DNA from: Vanilla planifolia
Taxonomy: Eukaryota > Streptophyta > Magnoliopsida > Asparagales > Orchidaceae
Assembly (NCBI GenBank): GCA_023846275.1
Contig: CM043869.1
Location: forward strand, 17,765,501 to 17,829,500
Length of the DNA: 64,000 nt
Reading direction: 5' to 3'
In this document: piece after piece, positions 25,079 to 36,922 of the stretch
How the letters are laid out: each line of letters opens with the position of its first letter
Position numbering within the stretch: position 1 is the stretch's first letter
The notes under the pieces: generated by a model
Seen by the model: the letters and a program-made list of their open reading frames with translations, nothing else
Told to the model about the DNA's origin: nothing
The model's database searches: none
Made by a program: the position numbers and the translations under genes

Positions 25079-25439
25079 AAAATAAAATTCTATATATTTT
25101 CTAAATCAAGGAAATGATTGAACAATCGAATAGTCGAGTTATGATTTTAAAATGAGATGAATGGAGATTTGTCTCGGAATCAACAAGCTAATATTCTATT
25201 TCATAGAAAAAAAAAGAAAATTTTTTAAAATTTGATGCAATATGTTTAATCCTTAAAGCTTGTTGAATACTCCAAGGTACTTTGAAGACCACTAGTTCAT
25301 TATCTTTAAAAATACACCACTTATTTTTTACATGTAAACTTGTTTCACACTAAAATAAGCCCTTAAAATGAATGCTAAATATTTAAGACTTAACTCATCA
25401 AACATAAGGGTGACTTAACAGATGCCCCATTGATAGAAA

Positions 25440-26065
25440 AGTTCCTTTGATAGTGTTGGTCTTGGATGTTGTAGTTGGTTTATGGAGAGAAGCTAAACAC
25501 AGGCTTAAACTTAAAGGTCATCCCACTAGAGATATCACTAAGAAATAACATTTTGAGATATATAAAAAATGAAAGGTTCCTTTAACTATTAGAGAGAAGA
25601 TGCAGGATGATCTATCTTAATTGACTCAAAAGGGATTATTAATGGAAGATTATGAATGCAAATTTACAATCTTCTCTCGACATGCTCCAAATACAGCTAG
25701 CCTAGAAGAACTAAAGTGTTATATGTTTCGTAAGGGTCTAAGGGAACTTATCAGATATTATGAGCATTATGGGCTACTGATAATGAAAAGTTGGTGGAAA
25801 ATGCCAAATTGATAAAGAATGAATTGTTAGAGATGGAGGCTACAAGAGAAGCAGGTAAGAATAAAAGTATATTTTAGATGTTTAATGGTGGCCCTCTTTT
25901 CAAGAAAGGATCTTTTAATGATAATAGTAATGGAAGTTATGAAACAAAAACTTTTGGTGGAGGGGATCCAAGAGTAAGATCTATTAGTGGTTATAATGCA
26001 GGATTGAATGATATTCTTAAATGTGAAATTTGTGCTTGTTAGCATTGAGATGAGTGCTGTCATCT
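25440..26065 (+). pseudogene. Ty3/Gypsy gag remnant
   Basis: Gag forms the virus-like particle of LTR retrotransposons. The plus-strand frame from 25621 reads like the conserved Retrotrans_gag core: EDYECKF, then a serine/alanine-rich turn, then RKGLRELIRYY. Further on, near 26027-26062, cysteines and a histidine are spaced like a nucleocapsid CCHC knuckle but interrupted by stops. The frame stops at 25812, and more stops and a frame change follow. It lies in the same direction as the LTR at 21299. Confidence 0.7.
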
Positions 26066-26149
26066 CTAGAAAGGTTCAATCACCCCTTAACGATAATTAA
26101 AATAATATTACCATATTTCTTTATACTTTCACTTCTAGTTGTAGCTTAT

Positions 26150-27860
26150 TACATTAAAAAATTAATTACTACTCATCTTCTCCTACTAATGTCATATTAT
26201 TATTTGCCTTCCTATTTAAAGTATCAACCACTACATTTGTCTTAGATAATAAATGATTTCTAGGTCATAACATTTGTTGAATTCTAATCACCTTCTTTGC
26301 CTTAAATTTAGTTCTTTTTTTAGTAATGTTATATTTCAAACTTTGAAGATCTATAAATACTTCATATTTAACCACTATAAAGGTAATATCTCAAAATTTT
26401 TAAAATAAAAATAATCACTATCAACTCTAAGTAATGTATTGGATAATTCTTCTTATGAGTTTTTAATTAATAGGATGTATATAGAATCACTTTCCCAAAT
26501 TTTATCAATACATAGTCTAATCCTTGATAAGATGCATCACTAAAACTCTAATATACCTATCATCCTTTTATCAACACTAACATGCAGCATCTCACTCAAA
26601 CTTTAATGTTTTTTAAATTAAACGTGTCAAAGAAAAGCTATCCAAGAAAGTTCTTTCACAAACTTTCAATAATATTAAATTACTATTAAAAAGTTTCAGA
26701 TTTTTGTCACTATAGTCAGTTTTGGCTAGTCCATAATCTCAAAAATCTTTTGGGATTCTATTCAAATGCCTTCTAGATTAACTACATGCTCAAGAAAATT
26801 GATGATCACTTAATGTTTGCAATACCATGTGTAAATGAGTATCATGCTGTTCTTAACTTTTTTTATTGACTAGAATATCATTAATAACTATTATAATGAA
26901 CAAGTTTAAATTTTTTTTAAATATTGTTTATCAAGTATATAAATATTATAGATGTATTAGTTAACCTAAAAAAACAATATTAAGAATTCATAGTACCCAT
27001 ATCAAGTTTTGAAAGTGGTCTTTGGTATATCCCCTTTTTAATTTTCAATTAATGATATCTTTATCTCAAGTTTATCTTTAAAAAGACTGCTATACCTTGA
27101 AGTTGATCAAATAAGTTATTTATTCTTGACAAAGGATATTTATTTTTAATAGTGATTCTATTAAGTTTTTGATAGTTAATGCACATTCTTAAACATGTCT
27201 TTTATTCACAAATAAAATTAGAGCTCCTTAAGAGGGTACATTATGTCTTATGAAATCTTTCTCTAACAATTCTTGTATTTTCATTTTTATCTCTTGTAAC
27301 TCAAATGAGTCATTTAATAAGGAGCTTTGAAATTTGCTTAGTTCTAAGAATTAACTAAAATTTGAATTTTAATTCTCTTTCAAGTGGTAACTCTGATAAT
27401 TTATTTAGAAAAATATCTAAGTATTCACATACTATAGGTACTTCTTTTGGTTGAGAAAATTTCTTATATACATTTATAACATATATCAAGTATCATTTAA
27501 ACCTTTTGGATAATAATCTTTGTGTCTTCATCATAGAAATAATAATAACTCTTTGCTCCTGACCAAAATATACTAGTTCTTTCTCACTGTGTACTTTTAT
27601 TCTCACTTTCTTTTCTCAAGAACCTATGGCTACATAATAATCTGATAGCCAATCGATACCCAAGATAACGTCAAATTTTGTTATTGGTAACGCAATCACT
27701 CGCATAGGAAATTTTCTTTCCTTTGTTATTATTTCCTCTTGGATAAAGAGTTTTACTCTAATTTTATTCTGGTTGAGTAATTTAACTAATAGAGATTATT
27801 CTAATTTTTAAAGGTTTATATTTAGTTTTCTTATCATTCATAGTGATGTAAAAGAAATCA
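26150..27860 (-). pseudogene. Ty3/Gypsy pol remnant (protease, RT, RNase H), inverted relative to gag
   Basis: On the minus strand, in order: a protease segment like FDVILGIDWL (about 27655-27690); the RT opening FELQEIKMKIQELL (about 27265-27310); the LFDQLQG segment (about 27090-27110); the YGYYEFL segment; a decayed VVFIDDILVYS region (about 26860-26900); and the RNase H tail with DLQSLKYNITKK- and TNVVVDTLNRE-like segments (about 26180-26360). Stops are frequent throughout. No integrase was found. Protein order and spacing fit a chromovirus-type pol. Its direction is opposite to the adjacent gag and both LTR fragments. Confidence 0.78.
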
Positions 27861-27905
27861 AAGCTCCATAATCAAATAAGATAACAACTAATAAACTTTG
27901 TAAAA

Positions 27906-28286
27906 ATAATCAAGAGATTTTAAAGAAATTAAGCCCTTTTTGTGGTTGTGAAAGTAAGGAAAAAATCTATTAGAATTTGAAAATTGGAAACTTCATGTAT
28001 AAGTGCAAAAAATGACAAGAAAGAGCCAAGTAAGAAAAACTTAAAATGTTATTTTTATTATTAATTTTATTTTGAAATTAATTATATTTAAATGTGTAGA
28101 TGCTTAGGAAAATTTAGGAGTAATCTATTAGGATTAAAAATTATGATTAATTTAATTATGGAATAACTTAGATAAACCATGAAGAATATAATTGAATATA
28201 TTCTTGTTGTATAAGATTGAAAGAGTAAGACAATTTAAGAAGTAAATCCCTGACACATAGATTAGGTAAGTTACGAGAGGTGTAAT
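27906..28286 (+). mobile_element. Truncated LTR, partner of 21299-22200
   Basis: Matches about 21870-22200 in the same orientation and ends GGTGTAATA. The first half of the LTR is missing at the junction with the inverted pol block. Confidence 0.65.
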
Positions 28287-29049
28287 AGTATTTGTGCATA
28301 TTAATATAATAAAAATTATTAAAAAAATGGTGTGCAGTATGAGTATCATAAGGTTTGCTTAATTAAGTAAAAATAAGATTTAATAAACAAGATCACATTA
28401 AAAATACAAACAAGAATTGCATGTGTATGTTTATTTTTGTGTGATTATGATAATGTCTTTTATAGTATGTTACATTTATTATTATTTTAATTTAGCTAAT
28501 GTTTTAATTATTCATTCTTTATTTAATTCATATAATTTTGACTTCGCACATGATATATCCCAAATTTGTTTATTTGCATATACGTTTATTATTAGATATA
28601 ACTTGTTGATCTCATGATATTAACTTAACCTTTTCTTTTGCATATATCAGAACCAAATGTATGAAGATCACTCATATGAATTACTTATGAAAAGAAGCTA
28701 TATTTATTAATATTTTGTACTAAATAACTTTATAAATTATATGTTATATCTAGCATTATGATATGTATTTAAAATTTGGATGTAATGATTTAATAAGTAA
28801 CTATGTAACTATTTGATGTGGATATAAATTGATATTAATAATTGTGGTGTACATAGTTGTGATATTTAATTACAAAAGATATTATAGTTATTATTATATA
28901 TTGAATGATACTATTATATATTAAAACTTAGACAAAATATATGAGAGATTATGTCCATTTAAAATTTAATATTTGGAAAAAGAAGGACATTAAGGGATGA
29001 GAGTTTGATAATTAAAAATTTAGTGATGTGACAAGCAAGTGTCGTCACA
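28287..29049. other. AT-rich sequence, no gene recognised
   Basis: Dense stops in all frames. GTGTCGTCACA at about 29039-29049 looks like a decayed LTR 3' end, but I could not pair it with certainty. Confidence 0.45.
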
Positions 29050-29500
29050 ATATCACTAGTACATTATGTAGAACTGGATGGATAAAGATGTTATGATTGA
29101 TATGACTAGCTAAATATAATTTATTTATAAACTAAAATTTAGACATAAGATAATAAGATGTTAGATAAAGATAAAATAAGATAAGATTATCTCAAAATTT
29201 GATAATAGTTTTTTAGGAATCTATATGCTCTTTCATATTAAAAGTTAAGATAATAATGAAAGCATAATGATTAAAAATCAGTGATGAAAAAACACTAGAG
29301 TTGTACTAAAAACATGAGATATTTATTTACATATATGCATAAAAAATTATGATACAATTTACTTAATTGGGATATATTTATACGTAAATATTTTATGAAT
29401 GTTATATTTTTATCACTATACTTTGATATTATTTTATGATTAACTATTATGTATAGATAAAGGTTTACATGTTGAGTTTTGTAAAACTCTTTTTTTTTTT
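29050..29500. repeat. Repeat R, copy 3 (right part only)
   Basis: Resembles the region around 770-862 and then 7230-7560 of copy 1, without the LINE. It therefore approximates the LINE's empty target context. It ends at a T-run (about 29490-29505). Confidence 0.5.
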
Positions 29501-29664
29501 TTTTTTGCTTATTTGTTTGATTATACTATAATTGTATCAAGAAAAGAAGGTCAAAGTAACGTGCAAATTGACACTTGATATATTTATAATTAAATAACTA
29601 GTTTGATTTTCATGTGATTTATTATTTTATATTCACTCGTCTAATCATTCTCTTTATTAATATC

Positions 29665-29667
<3 letters not shown>

Positions 29668-29696
<29 letters not shown>
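29668..29696. repeat. (TA)n microsatellite
   Basis: About 29 bp of TA dinucleotides upstream of the bZIP gene. Confidence 0.9.
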
Positions 29697-29701
<5 letters not shown>

Positions 29702-29877
29702 TAATAAAAAAATATTAAGTTATATTCGAGTACTAGGAAATCTTAGTAATATAAAATCAATAATAGAACAAAGATGATTATAAAAATATGTTTAAATATT
29801 TTATTTTAACAAATAATAAAAAATACAAGTAAAACAACATAAAACACATATTCCTAAGATTAAATTCCACGCGGTGC

Positions 29878-29884
29878 AATAAAA
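29878..29884 (+). promoter_or_regulatory. Possible TATA-like element of the bZIP gene
   Basis: ATAAAAG lies within CAATAAAAGGCGGG, just where base composition changes from AT-rich to mixed, about 65 bp before the (GA)n tract. Core-promoter placement is inference. Confidence 0.3.
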
Positions 29885-29945
29885 GGCGGGCACCTTTTTT
29901 GGGGGTTGACTGGTCTTCCACTGCTCGGAAGAGAGGGAAAGCCAA

Positions 29946-29948
<3 letters not shown>

Positions 29949-29985
<37 letters not shown>
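29949..29985 (+). repeat. (GA)n tract in the probable 5' UTR of the bZIP gene
   Basis: About 37 bp of GA dinucleotides. GA/CT tracts are common in plant promoters and leaders; BPC-type proteins bind such tracts, so a regulatory role is possible. Confidence 0.9.
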
Positions 29986-29987
<2 letters not shown>

Positions 29988-30216
29988 GAGAGCAAAAAAG
30001 AAAGGCTTAAAACGAAAGCAGAAACATTCATCCTTTGGATGCGTTATCCCTCAGCCAACCGGTTGACCCCCTACATCACTACTACTGGTCCAAGAGCTTT
30101 TCCCCGTCTCCCAGGAAAGATTTATTAGGGTTCTTCTCGTGCTTGCTTCGCTTTGGGATACCCAATTTTTTCGCAACTTCTGCGGCGAATGACTAATCTC
30201 CAGTCGGCTGTCTCAG

Positions 30217-30513
30217 GTTAGGTTATATCATTTTCAGCTCCAAGAAAACTGCGGCCCAAGGTCTGATCCTTCGCTCGTATTGCATAGAAAACTCATGATT
30301 TGCTGATGCTTACTGTAGTGTTTCGAAAAGTCTTCTTTCAAATCTGATTCATGCATCGTTTCGAATACGAACCAGCTTGGCTAAACCTGATTTAGTTAAT
30401 TTCTTAATTATAGTCAATTTCTATGCGATGAATAGGGATTTCTTTAGGATCGGTCGAGTTTCAGTTTTCGAAGTTGTTGATTCTGTTTAGCTTCAATAAG
30501 GGTTCTGCATCAG
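30217..30513 (+). other. Probable 5' UTR intron of the bZIP gene
   Basis: CAG|GTTAGG donor and TGCATCAG|GG acceptor enclose 297 bp of T-rich sequence, ending six bases before the start codon. Group F bZIP genes are known for an intron in the leader and an intron-free coding exon, which this fits. Exact ends are predicted, not observed. Confidence 0.55.
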
Positions 30514-30519
30514 GGTGGA

Positions 30520-31191
30520 ATGGATCGAGGGCCGTGGTTGGATGAGATTGGCGATGGAGAAGTAGACCATACAAGCCACCCTCTGCTAACTAATCTGAGC
30601 ACATTGAGCTGTGGTAGCTTTGATGAATTGTTGGGGAACACGAGGACGTGTACACATACTCACACCTGCAATCTCCCAGGGCCAGCCACTACTTCTCATA
30701 CCCACACTTGCTACCACACTCATACCAAAGTGTTTGCAGCTGATGAAGAGAACCGGGAAGGAGAAAAGGATCTGCAGAAACCCATCAGGAAGCCTTTGGG
30801 AAATAAAGAGGCCGTTCGGAAATATAGAGAGAAAAGGAAGGCACATGAGGCTTACTTGGAGGAGGAAGTCAGGAAGCTTCGATATTCAAACCAGCAGCTT
30901 TTGAGGAGAGTACAAGGACAGGCTGTGCTCGAGGCTGAGATCCTTAAGCTGAGGAGCCTTTTGGTGGATCTTCGAGCCAAGATTGATGCGGATCTTTGTG
31001 TTTGTCCTTCTCAAAGGCCATGCAACGGCGGTTCATTGCGTTGTTTCAACTCACAATCCATTGTTGAGAAAGGAGAAGTCGTAGGTTGGGAAGGGAGCTT
31101 CTTACCCACTGTTTTTGAGATCGAGCCGACCAGCATTCGAGGGGCTGATGTTGAGGGAAACATGGTCTCCTCTTCAACTCATGCTAATTGA
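30520..31191 (+). CDS. Group F bZIP transcription factor (bZIP19/23-like zinc-deficiency regulator)
   Basis: 223 aa in one coding exon. Group F bZIPs such as Arabidopsis bZIP19/23 activate ZIP zinc transporters and nicotianamine synthase under zinc deficiency, and sense zinc through a Cys/His-rich motif. Here that motif spans residues 44-68: C44, H46, H48, C50, a short spacer, H60, H62, C64, H66, H68. The basic region follows at about 92-107 with the invariant N95 and R103 at N-x7-R spacing (NKEAVRKYR). The zipper runs from about L113 (L113, L120, L127, then I141, L148). A second Cys cluster lies at residues 160-168. The start codon is the first in-frame ATG after the predicted leader intron. 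The group is clear; whether this is the zinc-sensing bZIP19/23 type or bZIP24-like is less so, but the complete His/Cys motif favours the former. Confidence 0.93.
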   Translation: MDRGPWLDEIGDGEVDHTSHPLLTNLSTLSCGSFDELLGNTRTCTHTHTCNLPGPATTSHTHTCYHTHTKVFAADEENREGEKDLQKPIRKPLGNKEAVRKYREKRKAHEAYLEEEVRKLRYSNQQLLRRVQGQAVLEAEILKLRSLLVDLRAKIDADLCVCPSQRPCNGGSLRCFNSQSIVEKGEVVGWEGSFLPTVFEIEPTSIRGADVEGNMVSSSTHAN

Positions 31192-33480
31192 TTTTAATGA
31201 GTTTAGGTTTACTAAAATACTCAAGTCATATATGTGTATATGTGTGTGTGTACATTTTTCATTTTTGCTTTGTTATAGTTCTCGAATACTCTTCCACAAA
31301 TCAAGAATGATATATAGGAAGAAATCATGTCTCTTTGGGGGCATATGTATATATGCCTTTTTCTGCTAGAATCATAAAGCTGTAGTCTAATATTGCTTTT
31401 GGAGCTACTTTTGTAACAAGAGTTACAATACTTTTTTCTTAATTCATTTTTGGATTTACCTATTCATCTTTTGCTTTTCACTTTTTGAAGTTTTGTTATG
31501 CTTTGTGAGTTCATCAGTTCACTAGTCTTTTTGGTTGTCAAAGAAGAGTAATTCAATCAGATGTAGCTTGATTTTGTAAATGTGATATCTCTTGTGCATA
31601 TCTCGTATGTTTATTTAGATTTCTTATGCAGTATTTAACTTCACTTTTTAGCACATTGCACCAATATGAACCTTAGCACTTTTTAGCACATTTCTGTATG
31701 ATTGACCAGAATTAGGTTTTTTCTTTATGATTTTAGGACAATGATGCAAAATTTTTAAGTTTCAACTTAATGAAAGTTTTATTTCTTGCTTCTCATGTGG
31801 TCAGATTTCTATTTATCCCCAGAATATCTTGAATAGCTTGCAGGTACTTGAGTCTCAGTCCATACGTATGATTGTGCAGTTCATAGGTATTTTGTTTGAG
31901 CATGCTAGTTTGACTATGGATGACATTAGGCAAAGGTTATTAGGTTTGATTCTCAAGTTGTTGAACGTTCATTTTTCATTTGAAAAATGAAGTTTTAGAT
32001 GAAATGATTATTTTTAAATTCATGGATTTAAAATTTATGTCCATTTTGAATTATATTTAATCAAAAAGATCTTATGCATTTTTTGTTTGCTATGTGTTAC
32101 CCTTTTGTGAATGTATTTCTTTGTTTAAGAAAGAGTGTTATCCCATGGGAGACCTAACCAAGAATGTAATCTTTTGCTTAAAGTTTATTAATGTGTTATT
32201 TATGTTTTTATTTATATGATTACTATACATGTTTTTACTATATCATTGAAGATCAAACGATAATTTGATATTTACTACATTGTGTTTAAATTGTAATATG
32301 GTTGGTGGCATTATATTTTGACGATGCATTCTTGCTTCAAATGATGTTACCATATTTTGATTATTATCATCAAAATATTTCAACAATGCATTTGCTTGTC
32401 ATTATTGTGTTGCTTGTTGAACGATGTTTGTCTCCCATCTATTCTTGATTGAGAATTTTTGCTTGAGTGTATCTTTCTCGTCCTTTGATTCAATCGTTTG
32501 CCTCTTCTAACATAGATGTTCATCAAAGCTTTCTTATTCAAGGCTATTCCCATTCCTTCACATTTAAGCAATGGTTGTGATCAAGATGTTTAGATAACAA
32601 GTTACTTGTTGGCCAAGACATCTCTAATGTTGTTTGTTTGAGCTACTTGGGTCATAATCTCAATCACATTAATAAATGATAAAGTTTATAATTTAAGGTT
32701 ATGTTTGTTAATTCTTTTTATTGTTTTTTGAGTTATTATAATTAAATTCTTTTTGTTGTTTTTTGAAAAACACTTTTAGCACATATATGATATAATTGTG
32801 ATTATTATTAAATGGATTATTTAAAAGTTGATTTAAAAGGTATTGTTTTATGTATTATTAGATAATTATATATTTGATAAATATTTTGTCAATAAGAGAA
32901 TATTGAAATGATTGCTATAATACTTTTATATAAAAGATAAAATAAATTTTTAAATATTATTTTGAAAAAGTAAACTTATCTTTTACTCTTGATTTGTATT
33001 TAAAAATATAGTTATATTATTATTAAGTAGATTTACGTGAACAAATTAGATAGTGTAGATTTTTTTAATATTTGAGTTTTTAATATTATAACTTCTAGTT
33101 AGTTATCTTCTTGTGATATTTAATCATTATTAAACAATATTCAGACATTTTTAAATGTTTATAATTAATTTAAATTATAGGTAATATTTTTTAATCTAAG
33201 TTTTATACAATTAATATTCAAATTTAATGAATTACTTTTTAAAATATCTTCAAATATTTCACTATGAAACTTTTTAGTGAATCAATACTTAAAAACTATT
33301 TGAATATTTTTTAAATCTTTTGATCTCAAACAGTACATTATATTGACTGTATTTGTATTAATTTATGATTTTGAATTAACGGTAAATACATGATATCGAT
33401 ACTTTACGTCCAACAATCCAAAATACGAATATCATTCATCGGTGATTATTATTTTATTATAAATATATATATATTTAAAA
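31192..33480. other. bZIP 3' UTR and intergenic sequence
   Basis: The first few hundred bases, T-rich and including a short TG/TA tract near 31230, are probably the bZIP 3' UTR. From about 32000 the sequence becomes very AT-rich and stop-dense. No other gene was recognised. Confidence 0.55.
33455..33478 (+). promoter_or_regulatory. Possible TATA region of the saccharopine-dehydrogenase-like gene
   Basis: TATAAATATATATATATTT lies about 55-75 bp upstream of the start codon at 33529, leaving room for a short leader. Inferred from position only. Confidence 0.4.
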
Positions 33481-33528
33481 TATCGTGGCTACGTCTCGCC
33501 CCAAAAAAGCTGATAACCTGCTTCAACA

Positions 33529-35475
33529 ATGGCAGGGGCAGTAGTGAGCCCGATTCCGAGCCCTGCTCCTCCGGCTCTGTCTACGTCAATAAAGCCCACA
33601 GTCGTCATCCTCGGAGGCACCGGCCGGGTCGGCGCCTCCACCGCTGCCGCACTCTCCCGCCGCTGCCCATCAGTTCGCCTTGTTATCGCCGGCAGAAATC
33701 GGTTTCTCTCCTTCTCTATTGCTCAATCCCTCTTTTCGTCCCGTAAACGTTTGCGTAGTCTGAATTATTAATTGATTTATGTTCGTCACTTATAGGGAAA
33801 AGGGCGCCTCTCTAGTTTCCATGCTTGGGGAGGAATCCGAGTTTGTAGAGGTGAATATCGAGGACATTGGCAGCATCAGAACCGCTCTGGACGGTGCGAA
33901 ATCTTCTTTTAATCTATCATGTAGTTTTTTTCTATCGGTATGATTTTGTTTCCCTTGCAGCATTCAATGCTCTATATGTTTGATAAGCATGTTTCGTGTT
34001 TAATATACCGTTTACTAGTAGAGTTAATCATTCTTGTTTGTACTCTTTCGAGCTTAACAAATGTCAGCCAAGAAGGGAATGCATCTCACGGCATCCTCCT
34101 ACACCAGCTACCTAGGTTAGAATGATATCCTTTGGGTGATTCAACGGTTCTCTTGTATGCTGGGAAACAGATGGCATGGACCTTTCTGTAATGTCCTATT
34201 CTGTGAAAGTTGGCAGTTGAAAGCTGTCCATTTTTGAAATGATTGCGTAACATTTTGACATATGTACAAATTCCTACGTGAGAAATTGATGCAAATTCCG
34301 TTAATGTAATGTTTCTTAATGTTGCTAGTATTCCAATAGGGGCATTAAAAACTTAGTTCATAGGGTTCTTAGGTGTGGAAATTGTTGAACAATTGCATTT
34401 TATGTTCTAAATTTCTGAATAGCATTCAGATTTAGTTTGTTTATTTTTTGAAATCCCATGATAATATTTGTATTTTATGTTTTGAATACAGCTTGATTGT
34501 AGCTGACTTTAAGGAGATTATAAATTTTGATCAAAAGAATTCGAGTTGCTTGATATGGAACATTTAAAAACCATTGAAAGTTTCAATTGCATGTAACTTT
34601 CTCTTTTATGCACCCTTTTCAAAATTTAAACTCATGGCATATGCATCAGCACTCTATAACTACAGATTAAAACATTTTGCATTCTTTTATGTTACACAAC
34701 AATCATTCTTTCTTCATAAGTTGTCGAATTGAATTCAAGTGATATTGCTATAGTACACAACCCAAGCAAGACATAATTCATGAAAAAGACCACAGACCAC
34801 AAATCATTCGACATGACATTTCTATTGTTCATTCTTTTCTGGAAAAACAATTTTTCGAGTGGTTATCATTGAATCTCAAATCTCAAAAAAATGAATTTTA
34901 TGTTTTGTTATGAAGTATTTAAATTATTTCAAATGCCTATATTTGAAGTATTCATAACATGATTAAAAAAATCCTATTTAATAACAGAACCCTTCTTCAA
35001 AAGATATATTTTCTTGGTTGATAAATTTTTTTAAAAAAATAAAATTTAAATTTTTTATTAACTATTTGAAATTAAGATTTGTTTGAATGAGATATATTTC
35101 AAATGTTTCATATATTTATACTAAATTTGATATTTTGAATTCCCTATTTTATATTTTTTTCTAATTAAATAACATTATCATCTTTAACTTTATCATTAAT
35201 TTAATGCTATTTAAATTCTTTTTTTTTGTGTAAAACAAAAAATTCCTTTGGTCAAAAGCATATATGGAATAGTTCAACATTTGGATTGGGTTATAATTTA
35301 TTTTGATCGCTAGAATTTTCAATAATCATTCCATAGTTTAAGATGATATGGATTCCTAGTGAGAGAAGGCTAAAGGAAGTGAGAGAAGATAGAAATGGTA
35401 TTGGCAATCATCTATGTTAGAACTTTTGATTACATCAATCATTCTCTATTATTTTATTTGTCTAAATATATATAT

Positions 35476-35506
<31 letters not shown>

Positions 35507-35522
35507 CACATACATACCTATA

Positions 35523-35556
<34 letters not shown>

Positions 35557-36879
35557 CATACCTATATATATATGCATATTTTTATATATGCATGTGCATG
35601 CTTATATGCATATATATATATTGTATATGTATAAGCAATGTGATTTTTATACATATATGTTTGTGTAAAGTTATAAAAAAACTTGGATCAAGGTCAATCC
35701 ACAACTCAATTTGTTTTATTGACAGAAATTTAATGGATTAGGCCGAGTTTCTTGTTGAATAAATGGATAAAAAAAAATGATCTAATTAGTTTTATTTTCA
35801 AATCAAAGATTCAAATTGATAGTAGTGTGTTCCATTTATAAACTTATTCCCTTGCATGTATGTTTGACCAAGAAGATGATATCCATCTCCTCCCTTCGAT
35901 GGGGATTAGGGGCATGTAGGTTGTCTTTTTCCTTAAACACGTCTTCTCGCATATTGGTTAAGTCACTATTATGATTAAGGTAATAGGATTGCCTAGTATC
36001 CTTAGTTCATGTGAAGCCTAATTTTGATCCACCGAACACATGTAAATACTAAGATTAAAACTATATTCATTGTATTTAGATTTATGCAGAATTAACCTTA
36101 TTATTGAGGCATATGATAAGCTTTACAATTCGCCCATTACATAGTTATTTGTTTCTATTTTATTATTTTCTTTGGGGAGAATACTCATTTGGATTCTTTA
36201 TTTGGCTAGAGGTATGTTTATTATTTAATAGTTTGTGCTTATGTTCTTATACTAAGTTTCAATAAATCTCACCTATTTCAATTCATGTGATTTGTACAAG
36301 GCTTCATTATGGATTGCTGCACCAATGCTTTATTGTTTGTTTTTGAGTGAAAAAGGTACAAATGTTTTGTACATATTTGTGGATTGTTGTTTTATATATT
36401 TTCATCTATGAAACATTGATACTTTTTTAAGGTTTGTGTATTCATATCGGATATGTATAGATATTGATACTTAATATTTTCTTAATATGAATGGGAGATG
36501 ATTAATGAATTTATCATGTTTTATATTATAATACTTGTATTGGAATAGTTTTAGAATTTTAAAGTTTACACTTGTGTTATAAGTTTGTGATGATGACTTA
36601 TTAAGATAGATTTTGATTAATAAATATGTGTGTGGGTGTATGTATGTGCGTGCGTGCATGCGTGCTTCTTTCTGCTGCAACAATCGTTTACATTGGTTAA
36701 AAGTACATCCCTTGACTTGCGTGCGTGCATGGGTGCGTGGGTGGGTGGGTGCATGCTTCTTATGATATAATAATATGAATTTAAAATATTTTAATTTTAT
36801 TTTATATTAGAATAGTTTTAGGATTTTAAAAGTTATTCTTGTATTACAGGTTATGACTTAATAAGATAGTTTTTGATTA

Positions 36880-36922
<43 letters not shown>

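Noticed and set aside
29801-30031. Minus-strand Ser/Leu-repeat frame
   Set aside because: Translation of the complement of the GA microsatellite in the bZIP leader.
30586-30904. Other-frame and antisense frames over the bZIP exon
   Set aside because: The bZIP frame has the basic region, zipper and zinc motif; the others have none.
31115-31369. Second small gene overlapping the bZIP 3' end
   Set aside because: No domain, mostly in the 3' UTR, starts in the wrong frame inside the bZIP exon.
35395-35668. Two overlapping Tyr/Ile/His-rich frames
   Set aside because: Products of TA/TACATA microsatellites in an intron.
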